Of a DNA stretch of 64,000 nt, positions 11,369 to 22,079 are shown one piece after another. Position 1 is the first letter of the stretch; each line of letters starts with the position of its first letter. The DNA comes from Harmonia axyridis (taxonomy: Eukaryota; Arthropoda; Insecta; Coleoptera; Coccinellidae), in contig NC_059501.1 in NCBI RefSeq assembly GCF_914767665.1, positions 70,468,798-70,532,797 of the forward strand. Direction: 5' to 3'. Under the pieces are notes generated by a model, which saw nothing but the letters and a program-made list of their open reading frames with translations, was not told the DNA's origin and did no database searches. The position numbers and the translations under genes were made by a program.

Positions 11369-12437
11369 CTCTGAGGGATTTTTGAAAGATCAATTCTTCT
11401 AGATTTCAAATTTTCAGATTGTTTTTACAATCTTTCAGTTGTGGGAAAAAAATGAAATCATTTGTTATCCGGCTTCGATCCCTTCATCTGAAAAACCCAT
11501 CAAAGAAAATATAGACGAGAAATCATAGAATCATATTGTGACGATAATAATTGTCACTTGGGTGAAATATTCAATGACATTTTCGCAATACACCTTTTGG
11601 GTTTTGCGATATGTATATATTTTTTTCTAAATGAAAAAAGTACGATTAAAACATATCTTACCTTGGTAATGTAGACCTCTGACTGGTCGTATAAGATAAT
11701 CTGTTGAACACATATTTCTGAAAAACAAATTACATTATAATATTTCTGTTGACTAATTTCGGGTTCCATCAACTTATTTATTCTTTAACTGATATTTTGA
11801 ACAGGAAAATATACATGAAATAGATATAGAATACAATCCAGAGACATGACAGATAGTGCAACATGCCGACTTAAGTACAGTTTCATAATCCAAAGTAAAG
11901 TCTCGTTTTCTGTGAGAAGTCACCTTTAAAAATGAAACGTGTTTCATAAAACAATTTTGGGGTATGAAAAAGGTTTGAAGTGTCCTTTCTCATAAAGTCC
12001 CGATATTGGCCCTTTATAGCAAGAAAAAAAAAAATTTCTTGTTCGCGCTTGCTCTATGACTACGGAACTTATATATGGTCTGTTGTGTCATTTACTCACA
12101 CTTTCACAAAATTTCAATTTCTATGAAATATTAGGTATCAAATGCAAGCAATGAATTAATAGTTTTGAGAATACTGAATAGCCAACTTTCAGCCAAAATT
12201 CAACACTTTCTTATAAAAGAAAGCTTTCTCTAATGTAATAGCAACATGGTGTATTGTTTTTTGACAATTTTGATGTATTTTGTGTTCAGTAGGTTATGGC
12301 ATTTAACCGTGAAAACAACGTTTAGAAATTGTTAAATTGTTTTATCAAAATCAGTATTTGTTTGAGAGACTCATTTTGAGAAAAATTTGACGATATTACT
12401 ATTCATTTTAAACATTTTCAAAAGGGAAATCACATAT
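11369..12437. other. No gene recognised
   Basis: AT-rich DNA. The frame at 11554-11772 (minus) has no recognisable motif. No transposon ends seen. Confidence 0.4.
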
Positions 12438-12571
12438 GTCAGGAGCTTTTAATGGCGGATTCGTTTACTCGCAATTACACCCTTGGACACCACTTGACTG
12501 TATATAGGAATATATGTAGTCCCCAAGGGTGCAATTGGCGAACGAATGACTAGCGCTCAAAAGCTTCTGAC
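12438..12571. mobile_element. Palindromic MITE, 134 bp
   Basis: Left arm begins GTCAGGAGCTTTT and runs to CACCCTTGG; right arm is its imperfect inverse, CCAAGGGTG to AAAAGCTTCTGAC. The loop is about 35 bp. No second copy found in the window. Confidence 0.65.
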
Positions 12572-14149
12572 TTCACGTCAGTGCTTTCGACATTTTTTGC
12601 GATATTCTTTTAGAATTATTTATGATTCTAATGATCCTAAATATCTCAGCACATGAAAAATATATAAATGTATAAAGTATAAATGTTTTTCGTTAGTTTT
12701 CTAACTCGTACCCAGTCGTACTCAAAATGTTATCTCTTATCTATAAGAGCTGGTACTTCAGATGAAAAATATGAACTTTTTGCAGACAGTATCATATCAG
12801 CAATGCACGTATTCAATTCAATGATTGTAGGTCAAAAAGTTTTCGAGAAATATGTTTTTGAAATTTTAGCCTTCGATTTTAATAGATCGTTGTCTAGAGA
12901 TTGAAGAATAAAAGTGCTATGGTGAGGTGCAGTAGGCAGATACATGGATTGTTCAATTTAACACATTCCAAAACTTGAACTGCAAAAATTTAAGGGGTGT
13001 CAAAAGTTTTTCTTTTACAATTCTCAAAGTTTGTAATTTGAATCCACAAACTAAAAATCGCAGTCTGGATATACTCCAGATATTCTGAGTTCAATTAAAC
13101 ATTTTTTAGAATTTCTATTCATTGAAAATCTTCAGTATGCGATAAGAAAAAAAGAGGAGGAGCACCTAAAATTGTATTAACTTCAATGTTGCGATACACT
13201 GGGTAGGGTTTACAAGAAATACAATTCATATAGTTTACTCACCCAAAAAACACGATAATAAAATAAAACTTTATATTTTGAAACCACTATAGTAGAAAAT
13301 CGCGGAATGTAGCTGTACATTCAACGGATTCTACATGTAGAATGGTATTATTATCAGTATGTTGGAAGTCAGATAACTCCAGTTGTGGCAATATTTCGAT
13401 ATTTTGAGTTTTATCAGTTGAAGGACAGTCTGCTCTCTATTATAAGGTTTCGTGATATTTTTGTTTTTGTTGCATCTACTCAAATTGTGATGAAAATCGA
13501 TTTAATCTCAGAATGCTCATATGTATTGATACATATTTAAATAATTAGAGATCGATATACATAGTTGATGAATAGTTATTTGTTCGCATTCAATGAAGAT
13601 ATTCAACATGTAAGACAAAAACTGATCGAAATTGATAACACAAAAATGAAAAATCATCGTGGATCAGTTTAAATATAATTTTTCAATTTTCAGTCGAAAA
13701 CTGTGGCGGATGAAGGTTGAACTGAAGAAGAATTCGTGTTCAAATTCATTCAATTTAATTTATTTAACAAAGTATAACAAACAAGATGCAATACTTAATA
13801 ATCAATATATAAAAATAGTAATAATAGTAATAAAAAAATATATTTATATAACAACACAATAAAAGGAACATATCATAAAAGAGGTAAAACAATCACCATG
13901 ATAACATTGAGAGGACCTGATCAATATTATATGTAAGGAAGAATTTACCGAAACTATAATAAACTTCTTGCATTAAATATTCCCGAAGACTCATCTTGTA
14001 AACAATATAAAGGTACGAGATCAGCCTATTCGTCGGAAAAAAAGCTCAAAAGGGATACTTTCGGAGGAAAATGCCTCACTCTTGATGGCATTTCTTGGAA
14101 AAATAGGCATTCTGAAAAAAATCTGGTCATTGACACTTTTGTGATATTT
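12572..14149. other. No gene recognised
   Basis: AT-rich DNA. Short open frames at 12683-12904 and 13659-13862 (plus) lack recognisable motifs and have AT-biased composition like non-coding sequence. No repeats with clear ends. Confidence 0.4.
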
Positions 14150-14347
14150 TTATTCTTTTATTCGTTTGTTTTTTCCTATATAGTGTCATCTATATTTATG
14201 TGTATATATATGTATGTATTGTATATTTGTTTTCACCCATTTGTATATAAGTGTACTTTTTTTGAAGTCTGAGATAAGTAAGAATGGTGCTAAATGGCCT
14301 ATAATGCCGACGAACCAATAAATAAAATTTCTTTCTTTCTCTCTCTC
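14150..14347 (+). mobile_element. Probable 3' end of a non-LTR retrotransposon
   Basis: The stretch ends CCAATAAATAAAATTTC followed by CTTTCTTTCTCTCTCTC, resembling an A-rich signal plus microsatellite tail as seen at LINE 3' ends. No coding part is recognisable upstream, so this is a tail-only fragment or a chance pyrimidine tract. Confidence 0.35.
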
Positions 14348-14434
14348 ATCTTGAAAGATTTGGCATTTTTCATCTACCTGGCAAATGATTATACAACAGA
14401 ACCTTTCAATAATTAGAACTTTACCTGGTAATAT

Positions 14435-15245
14435 TCAATCTCTGATAGGGTTATTCCAGAGCATTTCGATTTCTAGTGAAATAGTGGGATGTTTCGCATA
14501 ATTATTATACACATAAAAACAGCACATATAAATATATTGTGAATAAAAGGTAAGAATCCAAAATTTCCGAAAATAGTCCCTACTCGAGGTTGTACTACTT
14601 ATGGAGGCAATTTTGCGTACTGCTTTCTTCTGCTTCAGGAACACATCATGGTATCGTGGAATATCCCCCCAGATCAAAAGGCCATAGGACAATCTTCTGT
14701 AGAAAAGACATCTACTGATATCATTCCTTAGCTCGACCATGAGAAATAACATCGAAGATAATTTTTTCACATTCCACTTTTTTTCGCTCTTCACTTGGGT
14801 ATCGAATCTGAAATTCTCTTGGATGTATAGTCCCAAAATTGTCACATTTCTTACGCTTTCTCTCCCTAATCCAGTGTCAATCGATAAAATTTCAGTTTTT
14901 GCTCTATTCATCAACATTTGCCATGAACCATTTCCCCGAATCATTCAAAGTCGCTTCTATTTTTAGCGTCACACCATCCTTACTGCTGTTCAAGAATGAC
15001 GTATCGTCCGCAGTGTTGCAAATCAAGTCGCCTACTTAATACATTAACTGGCAGATCATTCAAAATAAACGAGGAACATAATTGGACCCAAAATGGAACC
15101 TTGTGGAACTCCTTCGAGTTCTTTATGGAGTGGTGATCGTTTTTCACCAGAATCAACATACTGAAACTTGTCACTGATTTATGTATTGTATAATCTGAGC
15201 GGCAAACCCATAACTTCATAAAATTTAAGTTTTTGGACAAAAATT
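14435..15245 (-). pseudogene. RT fragment of a Jockey/CR1-type LINE, frameshifted
   Basis: Reading the minus strand from 15240 and shifting frame several times gives RT motifs in the right order: a segment like LKFYEVMGLPLRLY, motif B (EGVPQGSILGPIMFLVYF), NDLPVNVLS, motif C (ADDTSFL, catalytic Asp pair kept), then the thumb (VTILGLYIQENFRFDTQV) and the C-terminal YGLLIWGD...QKKAVRKIA. The last 169 codons (14944-14435) are still open. Frameshifts lie near 15060, between motifs B and C and again after motif C. There is no endonuclease region and no clean tail. Dead 5'-truncated copy; clade assignment is by motif resemblance only. Confidence 0.75.
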
Positions 15246-16354
15246 CAATTCCTTACCTACTTTCTTAAACACAATAAAGTTCGAAAAAGGATAGCTAAGT
15301 ACCTTGTAAAATGAAATGTTCAGACTAGGATTGAATATCCCATTGATAGGCATAATCAGCCAATAAAATATTTTTCTCCCTGTTTTTCCTGAAATTTTGA
15401 TTGCGTCAGATTGAAAATCAATATTCCGAAAAAACAAGTGAACGTGTTCATACACATTTATATAACATAATAATAGATCGTGTCCGTTTAGATAATAGCA
15501 ATTTACCACATATTATTTGATATTGACTTGGTTCAAAAAGCAACATCTCAGATTTTATTGTTTCTGTAAACTCGACATATCTAGGTGAACGATCATCGAG
15601 GACCTCAGGTACGTCCATGACGAAATCCAGGGGGTTGACTTACGCTTACGAAACGATACTTCAACTCATTGTCGAGGTTGCAACCAAGATATACTACAGA
15701 AATGATCAAGTTCTGTGATTTCTTCCATCACGAAGAAATACTTATAGAAACCTGCCATGGTCTTCTACATCAAAGATGTTCAAACGAATTGAATTATCTC
15801 GTCTGCCAAAAATTCCAAAAAATAAAAAATCTTTGCAAGCAAAGCAACCACTTGTCATGAGCAGCTTTAATGCAGCAAAACTGTTTATACATTCATCCGA
15901 AATTTAGATTTATTCGTTAAAATTCAGCGCCATTTTTCTCAGACGTTGAAATTTATCAGATATTATAAATTTTTGAATTGCATTGCTGCGAAAACATCTT
16001 GAAATTAATTGATGTCTATATGGTTAATTTTGACTGTAATACTGTAAGAGTCATGATTTTAAGAACTTGTGAAAATTAAATGTTCCTGGGGGCTAATGTC
16101 AAAACCTAATTATAATTAATTACTCAATTTCCGTTCATTATTCACAATAACGATGATATAGATGTTGATAAAACGTCGTATCAATTGTCATGTTGCAATT
16201 CGGTCAAATAAATAAATAAATTAAGTCATTTTTCACTTTGATTGATTTTTCATTGGGGATCGAGAAAATTTTACCGGTGCTCTAATTTATTCTCGGTGCG
16301 CTAAAGGAAAAGAGGATCTTTCGTAATCGAATTAGTTATGAAAGTTGATACTTT
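15246..16354. other. No gene recognised
   Basis: AT-rich DNA with short open frames (15225-15509 minus, 15669-15860 plus) lacking recognisable motifs. Confidence 0.4.
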
Positions 16355-16728
16355 CGGTCATCATCATCATCATCATAAAGCTTATCCCGTCCACTGCTGA
16401 ACGAAAGCCTCCCTAAACTCTAGCCATCTTTTTCGGTCTTGTGCCGTCTGAATCCAGTTTCCAGCTACTCTTTTTATATCGTCTGTCCATCGACTAGGAG
16501 GTCGTCCTCTACTTCTATATGCCTCATGTCTAGGTCTCCAATCCACAAGTCTCTTCGTCCACCTTCCATCACTCATTCTCGCCACATGTCCAGCCCAGCT
16601 TCACTTGAGCTGTAAGATAGCCTCAACTGCGTCTCTTACTCTTGTTCGGTTCCTTATGGTTTGATTAGATATCCTACCTCTGAGGGTAATTCCCAGCATT
16701 GACCTTCCCGTTCTCCGTTCGGTAAGAT
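16355..16728 (-). pseudogene. 3' end of an RTE-like retrotransposon (RT C-terminus)
   Basis: On the minus strand 16728-16382 encodes the conserved C-terminal part of RTE-like endonuclease/RT proteins: MLGITLRGRISNQTIR, WAGHVARMSDGRWTK, GRPPSRWTDDIKRVAGNW and the ending AFVQQW. A TGA replaces an expected Trp codon just before SWAGHVARM. After the stop comes an (ATG)n tract (16359-16377), the kind of short-repeat tail this group ends with. The rest of RT and the endonuclease are missing, so it is a 5'-truncated insertion of about 370 bp. A diverged relative lies at 24437-24994 (plus). Confidence 0.8.
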
Positions 16729-17177
16729 ATTAAAATTATTTTTATACTACAAAATAATAAAAACTTTTGTTATGTTTTTCAAAGAGGTTGTTCTATATTT
16801 TTTGACCAACAACATCGTGCCTGCTTCGTTAACAATTATTAATTTCTCTGAGGTACAGATTTACGTAATTGTAAGAGTGGAAAAACGAACTAAGAAAAGG
16901 ATAATGAAAACTGTCAGTTTATATTCATATGGCCTCCAGTTTCGAGTCAGTTCCAGAGATGGTTATTAAATACATTTAATATGGAAGTTGAAGCTTCAAA
17001 TCTTACTCGCATTGAATGTTATTACTTCAAAAGATTCTGACTGTTAACAATTATAAGTTTTGAAGGACATAGATGAGTAGTATTAGTAGTAACATTATTT
17101 AGATTGGTTGGAAAATCCTTTCCGCTTTCAAGTATTGAAAGATCCCCGAAATTTTCGTTTTCTATTGTTTATATTGC
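16729..17177. other. No gene recognised
   Basis: AT-rich DNA; a 65-codon frame at 16772-16969 (plus) shows no recognisable motif. Confidence 0.4.
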
Positions 17178-17215
17178 AGGGCCGGCTTGGAATGTTTTGG
17201 CGCCTGCAGCGACGT
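17178..17215. mobile_element. hAT-like terminal fragment (CAGGGCCGG)
   Basis: CAGGGCCGGC followed by GGCGCCTGCAGCG, resembling the tips of the hAT-like elements at 9658-10703 and 36351-37147. No partner end was found; it abuts a Tc1 remnant. Confidence 0.35.
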
Positions 17216-17224
17216 TGCTTCTTG

Positions 17225-17480
17225 GCAACGACGGCCCATACTTAAATTATGTCATCTTGGTCCAGGTCCTGCCAAACTGCAATCAGTCTCTGCATAGTTC
17301 TTCCAAAGTATTCAAGTTACGTTCCTCTTGTAATCTTCTCTCAAGAATATCCCAGATATTCTCTAAGGGATCTGATCCGGTCTCTGAGCTTGCCATACTC
17401 TGGTAAAGATACCGACTTCCTCTACATAATTTCTCACAACTCGAGCGGCCTGAGGCATCATCTTGCACCAACAAAAATTC
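17225..17480 (-). pseudogene. Tc1-like transposase C-terminal fragment
   Basis: The minus strand (17474-17283) encodes VQDDASGRSSC, then DPLENIWDILERRLQEERN and LEELCRD. This matches the part of Tc1-like DDE transposases running from the second catalytic Asp (VQDNA.PH) to the third acidic residue (P.ENIW, Glu kept). The N-terminal DNA-binding half is absent. A different subfamily from the 49596-50999 element. Confidence 0.6.
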
Positions 17481-17619
17481 TTTTCCATATATGGCGAAAA
17501 CGGCATCACATGTGGTTTTGAAATCTCCAAATTGATAATGTAACTGTTACACTCTACAGAGTGTTACAAATTTTATGAAAAAAAGGCTATAATTGCGACA
17601 CCCGCCATTTCTAAAATAG

Positions 17620-18256
17620 AGGCTTTAATGATTGGTTTATGCACCATTCCTAAGAATTAAGGACTAAGACTAAAACTAAGAACTAAATTGAACACTAACA
17701 AATCAATGAGAGCGTTTATGCATAGGACTAAGAATTAATACAAAGACCAAAAAGTTGGCCAACTTTTAACTAAGAACCAAGCTCTCAGTTAAAATAATGA
17801 AGTTCACATACGCCGCATAGAATTTCAATATTAACGAGTACCAGTTTATATCGTTTCATGTTCCGTTATTCGTGTTTATCGATGAAGAGTATTCGGTGTA
17901 TCTGAAAAAAAATTAAATAAAATTTTGTCACAATCAATATCAATGTCAAACATCAAAGTATAGAACAAATAGAAAGAAGTTCGAGCACGTACGCTTTCCT
18001 TCACTAAGAACTAACAAGAGAGTGCATAAACGCCACTGAATTCTTAGGTTTAGTTCTTAGTTCGTAGTTTATTTATTTATTTATTTATTGCCCATTTAGG
18101 ATACAAACAGTAAAAAATTTACCAACAGAGTATCCACTTAATATTATAATAGGTACAGAAACAACTCGTTGAAATAAAAGGAAAATAAATCCCCCTAACC
18201 CGACATGAAAAAGTGTTTTAAGAGTTTTTAGGAATGGTGCATAAACCAGCCTTTAA
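17620..18256. mobile_element. MITE 'N' with long inverted ends, itself interrupted
   Basis: Left end GGTTTATGCACCATTCCTAA (17634) is matched at the right by TTAGGAATGGTGCATAAACC (ending 18247). Inside both ends lie CTAAGAACTAA-type words, so the inverted repeats exceed 100 bp with gaps. The right arm is split by 18068-18225, which begins with a (TTTA)n tract. Non-coding. Confidence 0.65.
18068..18225 (-). mobile_element. LINE or SINE 3'-tail fragment inside MITE N
   Basis: Starts with TTTATTTATTTATTTATTG, an (AAAT)n tail on the minus strand, followed by about 140 bp of unrecognised sequence before the MITE arm resumes. Interpreted as a retroposed fragment inserted into the MITE. Confidence 0.4.
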
Positions 18257-19595
18257 ATCGGACAAGTAGTTATTGAGTATTGACAGTATTATTGGAAGAA
18301 GGTAGCACTCAATACAAGACTCGTAAATTTTAAAAGAGATTAATTGGATTCATGTTTGGGAAACCCAGGCTCCATCCAGATGTTCATTTTTCTCAGAACC
18401 ACTTCTGGAATTGAGGCAGATCTGTCCTTGTACATGCGTATTGGAACACAAATATACTTATGTTAAACCTTAGGCTCTACGTGCAAAGGCGTGCAACAGC
18501 TGTGAAATCATTCAATTATAGGAATGCACGAAAGTTATTGGAAATTAAAATGCGAGTCATGTTGCGCCAATGACAATATATTGGCAATGGCAAACGTTGA
18601 ATCATATTTGATTGTTATTCACGCTTCGTCTACTAATTCTGAAGTTATCAAATTCCTATCAATGTTATAAGAAATATTTCTGAACTCTTCCAGGCTATCA
18701 TGAATCATTCTTCACCGCACATTGCTTCACCAACATGGCACAAGATAAGGAGTTTCACACTTTTGGGCTTATTATCTGGAATTTCTCCAGTTTTCGTTGT
18801 GGTTGGAATTTGAAGACAGTCCAAGCTTTACATTATGGTTTGTTAATTCCTTCTCGATTCATTAAATAGAACGGTTTGCTCAATGAAAAAAATCTTGGGG
18901 AAACAAAGATTTGAATCTAGTTTTTTCGCGAAAAACTATAGTCCCTTGGCATCAAGCCACCCTTTAATACTTTATTCAGAAAGTTCCAGAGCCAAACAGT
19001 AAAAACAATTTTTTTCTTTCCAATTCACCTTCAGGAGAGCTACACATACTCCAACGTTTCTCTATATTTCCAATAACCTTTTTGTGATGCTTATAACAGT
19101 AAATCGAATCTTTATTATCTCTGTTACAGATTTGGTAAATAAGTACCAAAACTTATAATTAATTATTATTAATTGGATTATATAATAATTTCAATTTTCC
19201 TGAGGATTACTAAAGAATTGTTCGACGAAAACCGACAAGAAACAAAAAAAGTATAGTACTGGACCAGAGTTTCTTTTTACATTTTGCCGAACTACCAGTG
19301 GTTCATCAAAAAAAAGTTCTGTTGGAAAGAAGCTGGCACTCTTCCAGAAAAAATATCACCCCATAGATTTGCATTCAAAATTAACATATCACAATATGAA
19401 AACTTCAAATTGAAATATCTATACCAAATTTAAGTTAAATATCTGAAGGGAAGGTGCTATGAGAAAAAACCTTGAACTTAAACATCTGTATCTCGAAAAC
19501 AAATCGTTTGGGGACACATGTTATAAGACATATATGTATGTATGTTATAAGATAAAGACATTATGTATTTCTTAAATTTCTACTTATTATTTTTC
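18257..19595. other. No gene recognised
   Basis: AT-rich DNA with no open frame of note. A block near 19470-19560 (CTGTATCTCGAAAAC and surroundings) resembles sequence beside the mariner at 36235-36260 in inverse orientation and is probably repeat-derived. Confidence 0.4.
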
Positions 19596-19599
19596 CCCA

Positions 19600-19750
19600 T
19601 AACCCCCCATTTCTACGGCCTTTGGGGTCAGCAAAAAGTAATCACTGCAGGTCAGATCTGGAGGATAAGCTGGTTGATCAAGCAGTTTGAAGCGCAATTC
19701 GTAAATTTGATCATGAGTTTCATCCATTTGTGACAAGGAGTATCAATAAA
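19600..19750 (-). pseudogene. Mariner transposase fragment
   Basis: Minus strand encodes IYELRFKLLDQPAYPPDLTC and then SDYFLLTPK, matching the mariner signature around the third catalytic Asp (ELL.HPPYSPDLAPSDYFLF). Only about 45 codons remain and no terminal repeats are recognisable. Confidence 0.6.
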
Positions 19751-19892
19751 GTATCAATAAAAGGAACTTGTTATCCATTTATTTTTCTTCCTTTATATGT
19801 GCTAGGCTACTTTGGATCCACACAGTGAACATTTTATTGTCTATAAGGCTCTATCAAATTTTATCAACCACCACCAGACATGCACAACATCC

Positions 19893-19985
19893 ATGACCTA
19901 GCCAGGATTTGCACCCGGTATCTTCGGCACCACAGACAACTCTTCAGTCCACTGTGCTATCGAGGTAGTCTTTATCCATTTTCCA
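19893..19985 (-). repeat. tRNA-derived SINE head
   Basis: Read on the minus strand, TAGCACAGTGG resembles a pol III box A and, about 40 bases on, GGGTGCAAATCC resembles box B. Spacing is right for a tRNA, but the arms do not fold as a functional tRNA, so I call it the head of a SINE. Tail not identified. Confidence 0.5.
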
Positions 19986-20513
19986 AACAACAGAACTTTA
20001 CTTTGACACGTATCTTTTGAAGCTTGGTACTAACAAGAGAAAAAGTGGTTGGCACAGGCAAAATATCATTACATGATATTATGTTGGGTTGGGAGTATAT
20101 CATTCAATGTTTGCAAGGCATGTCAAATTGAATTTCTGTTTAAAAGATTCAAAAAATTAATCTGTTCCATTGAACATAAATAAGATGAATAAGATTTTCA
20201 ATTGAATAAAAGTATCGGAAATTCCAATAAGAACGAATGACATCACGTTTACGTGTAACCCATAAAAATAATTCATAGTATAGCATTCTATTCTATGTCT
20301 ATGATATAACCCTACCTCGTGTCGGCTCAAAGAATTGTCGTTATTATCTATTGTTGGCGTTTTAATTGATTTTTGCATTATTCAATTTTTGTTCGCCATC
20401 TCCTCGTGGTTTAGTGATAGTGAACCAGGATGCAGTAGGTATATTTTGTTGATTTTCTGAGATCAGCATAAATACAAATTACAAACCAAAGGTTATGGGG
20501 AGGTTTACTTAAT
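19986..20513. other. No gene recognised
   Basis: AT-rich DNA; a short minus frame at 20157-20378 is featureless. Confidence 0.4.
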
Positions 20514-20714
20514 CGTTACTTCATAAGCGGATGCCATGGACCTATGATCGTTTCCGGGGCCACCGCCAGGATCGGCATACTTGACAATTTTCCTGGGCGC
20601 CAAATTGTAGGGGGCGAGGTCAATTTGGCGCCCCGGAAAATTGTCAAGTATGCCGGTCCTGGCGGTGGCTCCGAAAACGATCATAGGTCCATGGCATCCG
20701 CTTATGAAGTGACG
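20514..20714. repeat. Long palindrome: inverted duplication across a transposon end
   Basis: Two 94-bp arms (20514-20607 and 20621-20714) are inverse copies with about six mismatches, separated by a 13-base loop. The inner half of each arm matches the terminal region of the hAT-like element at 9658-10703 (GGCATAC..GACA.TTTTCC and GCGCCAAATTG). The outer half is sequence external to the transposon tip. Open frames read through it are palindrome artefacts. Confidence 0.85.
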
Positions 20715-20990
20715 ATACATAGTTTTTGACACAAAAATGTTTTCTAAGTGAAAATACCACTATTCGTAGAAAAATAAGAATTGCCAATCGCCAATTTTAT
20801 CGAAATCGAATAGTGGCTGTCAACTTGTGGGAATAAAAATACAAATAGGTACTAAAAAGCACTTTTCAGAACTGCGTCGTCTTTTTACTAGAGAGCATCG
20901 TACTTTGAACAATTCAGGGCTTTTTTTGATGGAATCGACAATACGCCCTTTGAAACGTCTCCTATGGAATTGAAAATATGCCTGTTAGGA
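20715..20990. mobile_element. Interior of a second hAT-like element (9658-10703 family)
   Basis: Blocks such as AATGTTTTCT, GCCAATTTTAT, CTAAAAAGCAC, CTTTTTACTA and GAACAATT occur in the same order as in the inverse of 10600-10380. Together with the palindrome on its left this forms a 3'-truncated copy whose terminus was rearranged. Confidence 0.65.
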
Positions 20991-21006
20991 ATAAGAGGGC
21001 TCCTAC

Positions 21007-21142
21007 AATAGTAATTTACGTAACAAGTCCGGAAAATAGGGTTTTTTTGGACGAATAGACAAAATTCCAGGACGAGCGTAAGCGAGTCCTGGAAGTCTGT
21101 GAGTCCAAAAAAACCATTTTCGGGCGTGTTGCGTACAATATT
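21007..21142. mobile_element. Hairpin MITE 'P', copy 3
   Basis: Nearly identical to 4821-4957, including the GAGCGTAAGCGA centre. Its right end overlaps the left inverted repeat of the next element. Confidence 0.75.
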
Positions 21143-21614
21143 TTCTCTATTTCAGTATCGTAATGACTTCATTACAGTTCTAAAAACAGTGCTGTAATGA
21201 ACTCATTACAGCATCGATTTCGGTTATATTTTTCGTTTTGTGGTTGTCTACAATGACTTCCAATCCTATCAAATTTCAACAAACGTCAATAATTGTCAAT
21301 ATAATATGATTTCGATAAAATGAAATGATTTGCTACTTTATTCACAATTTCTCTTAATTCAGGTGGTGTTAAATCTATTTCGTCAGACATAATTCACGTA
21401 TTTAATGCGTAATTGTAAATTAATTCAAAATTCGAAACGTACGATTCATATTCATATTCCGCAATCTGTCAATTTTCGTAACAGTCATACCAACTGCCAA
21501 AATACAATACTAAAGTCACTAGGACATATAATCTGAATTTTTTATCGAATTTCGACAATATTTCACAAAACTTGACTGAAATAGAGAAAATATCGTCTAA
21601 TACTCGTTGCAGAA
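21138..21614. mobile_element. MITE 'X', copy 1
   Basis: A perfect 19-bp inverted repeat, ATATTTTCTCTATTTCAGT (21138-21156), is repeated inversely at 21575-21593. Beyond the right repeat the sequence runs CGTCTAATACTCGTTGCAGAA, which corresponds to the outer ends of the related units at 48.0-48.8 kb. Near the left end there is a hairpin around TAATGA..TCATTA. Non-coding. Confidence 0.7.
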
Positions 21615-21706
21615 GGCAATTCCAACACTCATGCGTTCGAAAACTCGCTCCTTCGTCGCTCGTTTTCGAATTTCACATTCGTGTTGGAATAGCAGCCCAT
21701 TCTGCA
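21608..21706. repeat. Hairpin module 'H', copy 1
   Basis: A 99-bp inverted repeat: TGCAGAA...TTCTGCA at the outside, ATTCCAACAC / GTGTTGGAAT inside, then CGAAAACTCGC / GCTCGTTTTCG around a short loop. It follows element X directly, as does the related hairpin at 48379-48479. Confidence 0.75.
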
Positions 21707-21726
21707 ACTTGTTTTAGAATATACTA

Positions 21727-21981
21727 TTTTCGGCAACCATGTAAAATAACACTATCGGTGCTGCTTTCCATATTTTATTGCGATTGCGATAAAAAAACAT
21801 GCAAATTTTTGACAACTAATTTCATATGAACTTTTAGCCGTTATCTCGGTTGCTATGGATTCTATGATTCTTTTCCGGCCTAGTCCAAGAAGTACGTACT
21901 TTCCGGACTAGGCTGGGAAATGCTACTTTCTCAGAGAACAAGCGTCCGGGAAGTGAGCACTTCCCGGACGGTTGCCGAAAA
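21727..21981. mobile_element. MITE 'M', copy 2
   Basis: Same 255-bp length and same 12-bp ends (TTTTCGGCAACC / GGTTGCCGAAAA) as 4568-4822, with scattered substitutions. Confidence 0.8.
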
Positions 21982-22079
21982 AGAAATTTTTTTTCCGCGA
22001 TATTCTTGAATTTTTTTTTAAACAGTCCCTTTTCAAACTCCGGCATCATGTGCATGTCTCATCTACTTATATGATTCGT

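Noticed and set aside
12683..12904. 73-codon plus frame
   Set aside because: No motif, AT-biased codons, no splice or regulatory support.
20505..20732. Open frames on both strands over the 20.5-kb palindrome
   Set aside because: Nearly identical peptides on opposite strands are a consequence of the inverted duplication.
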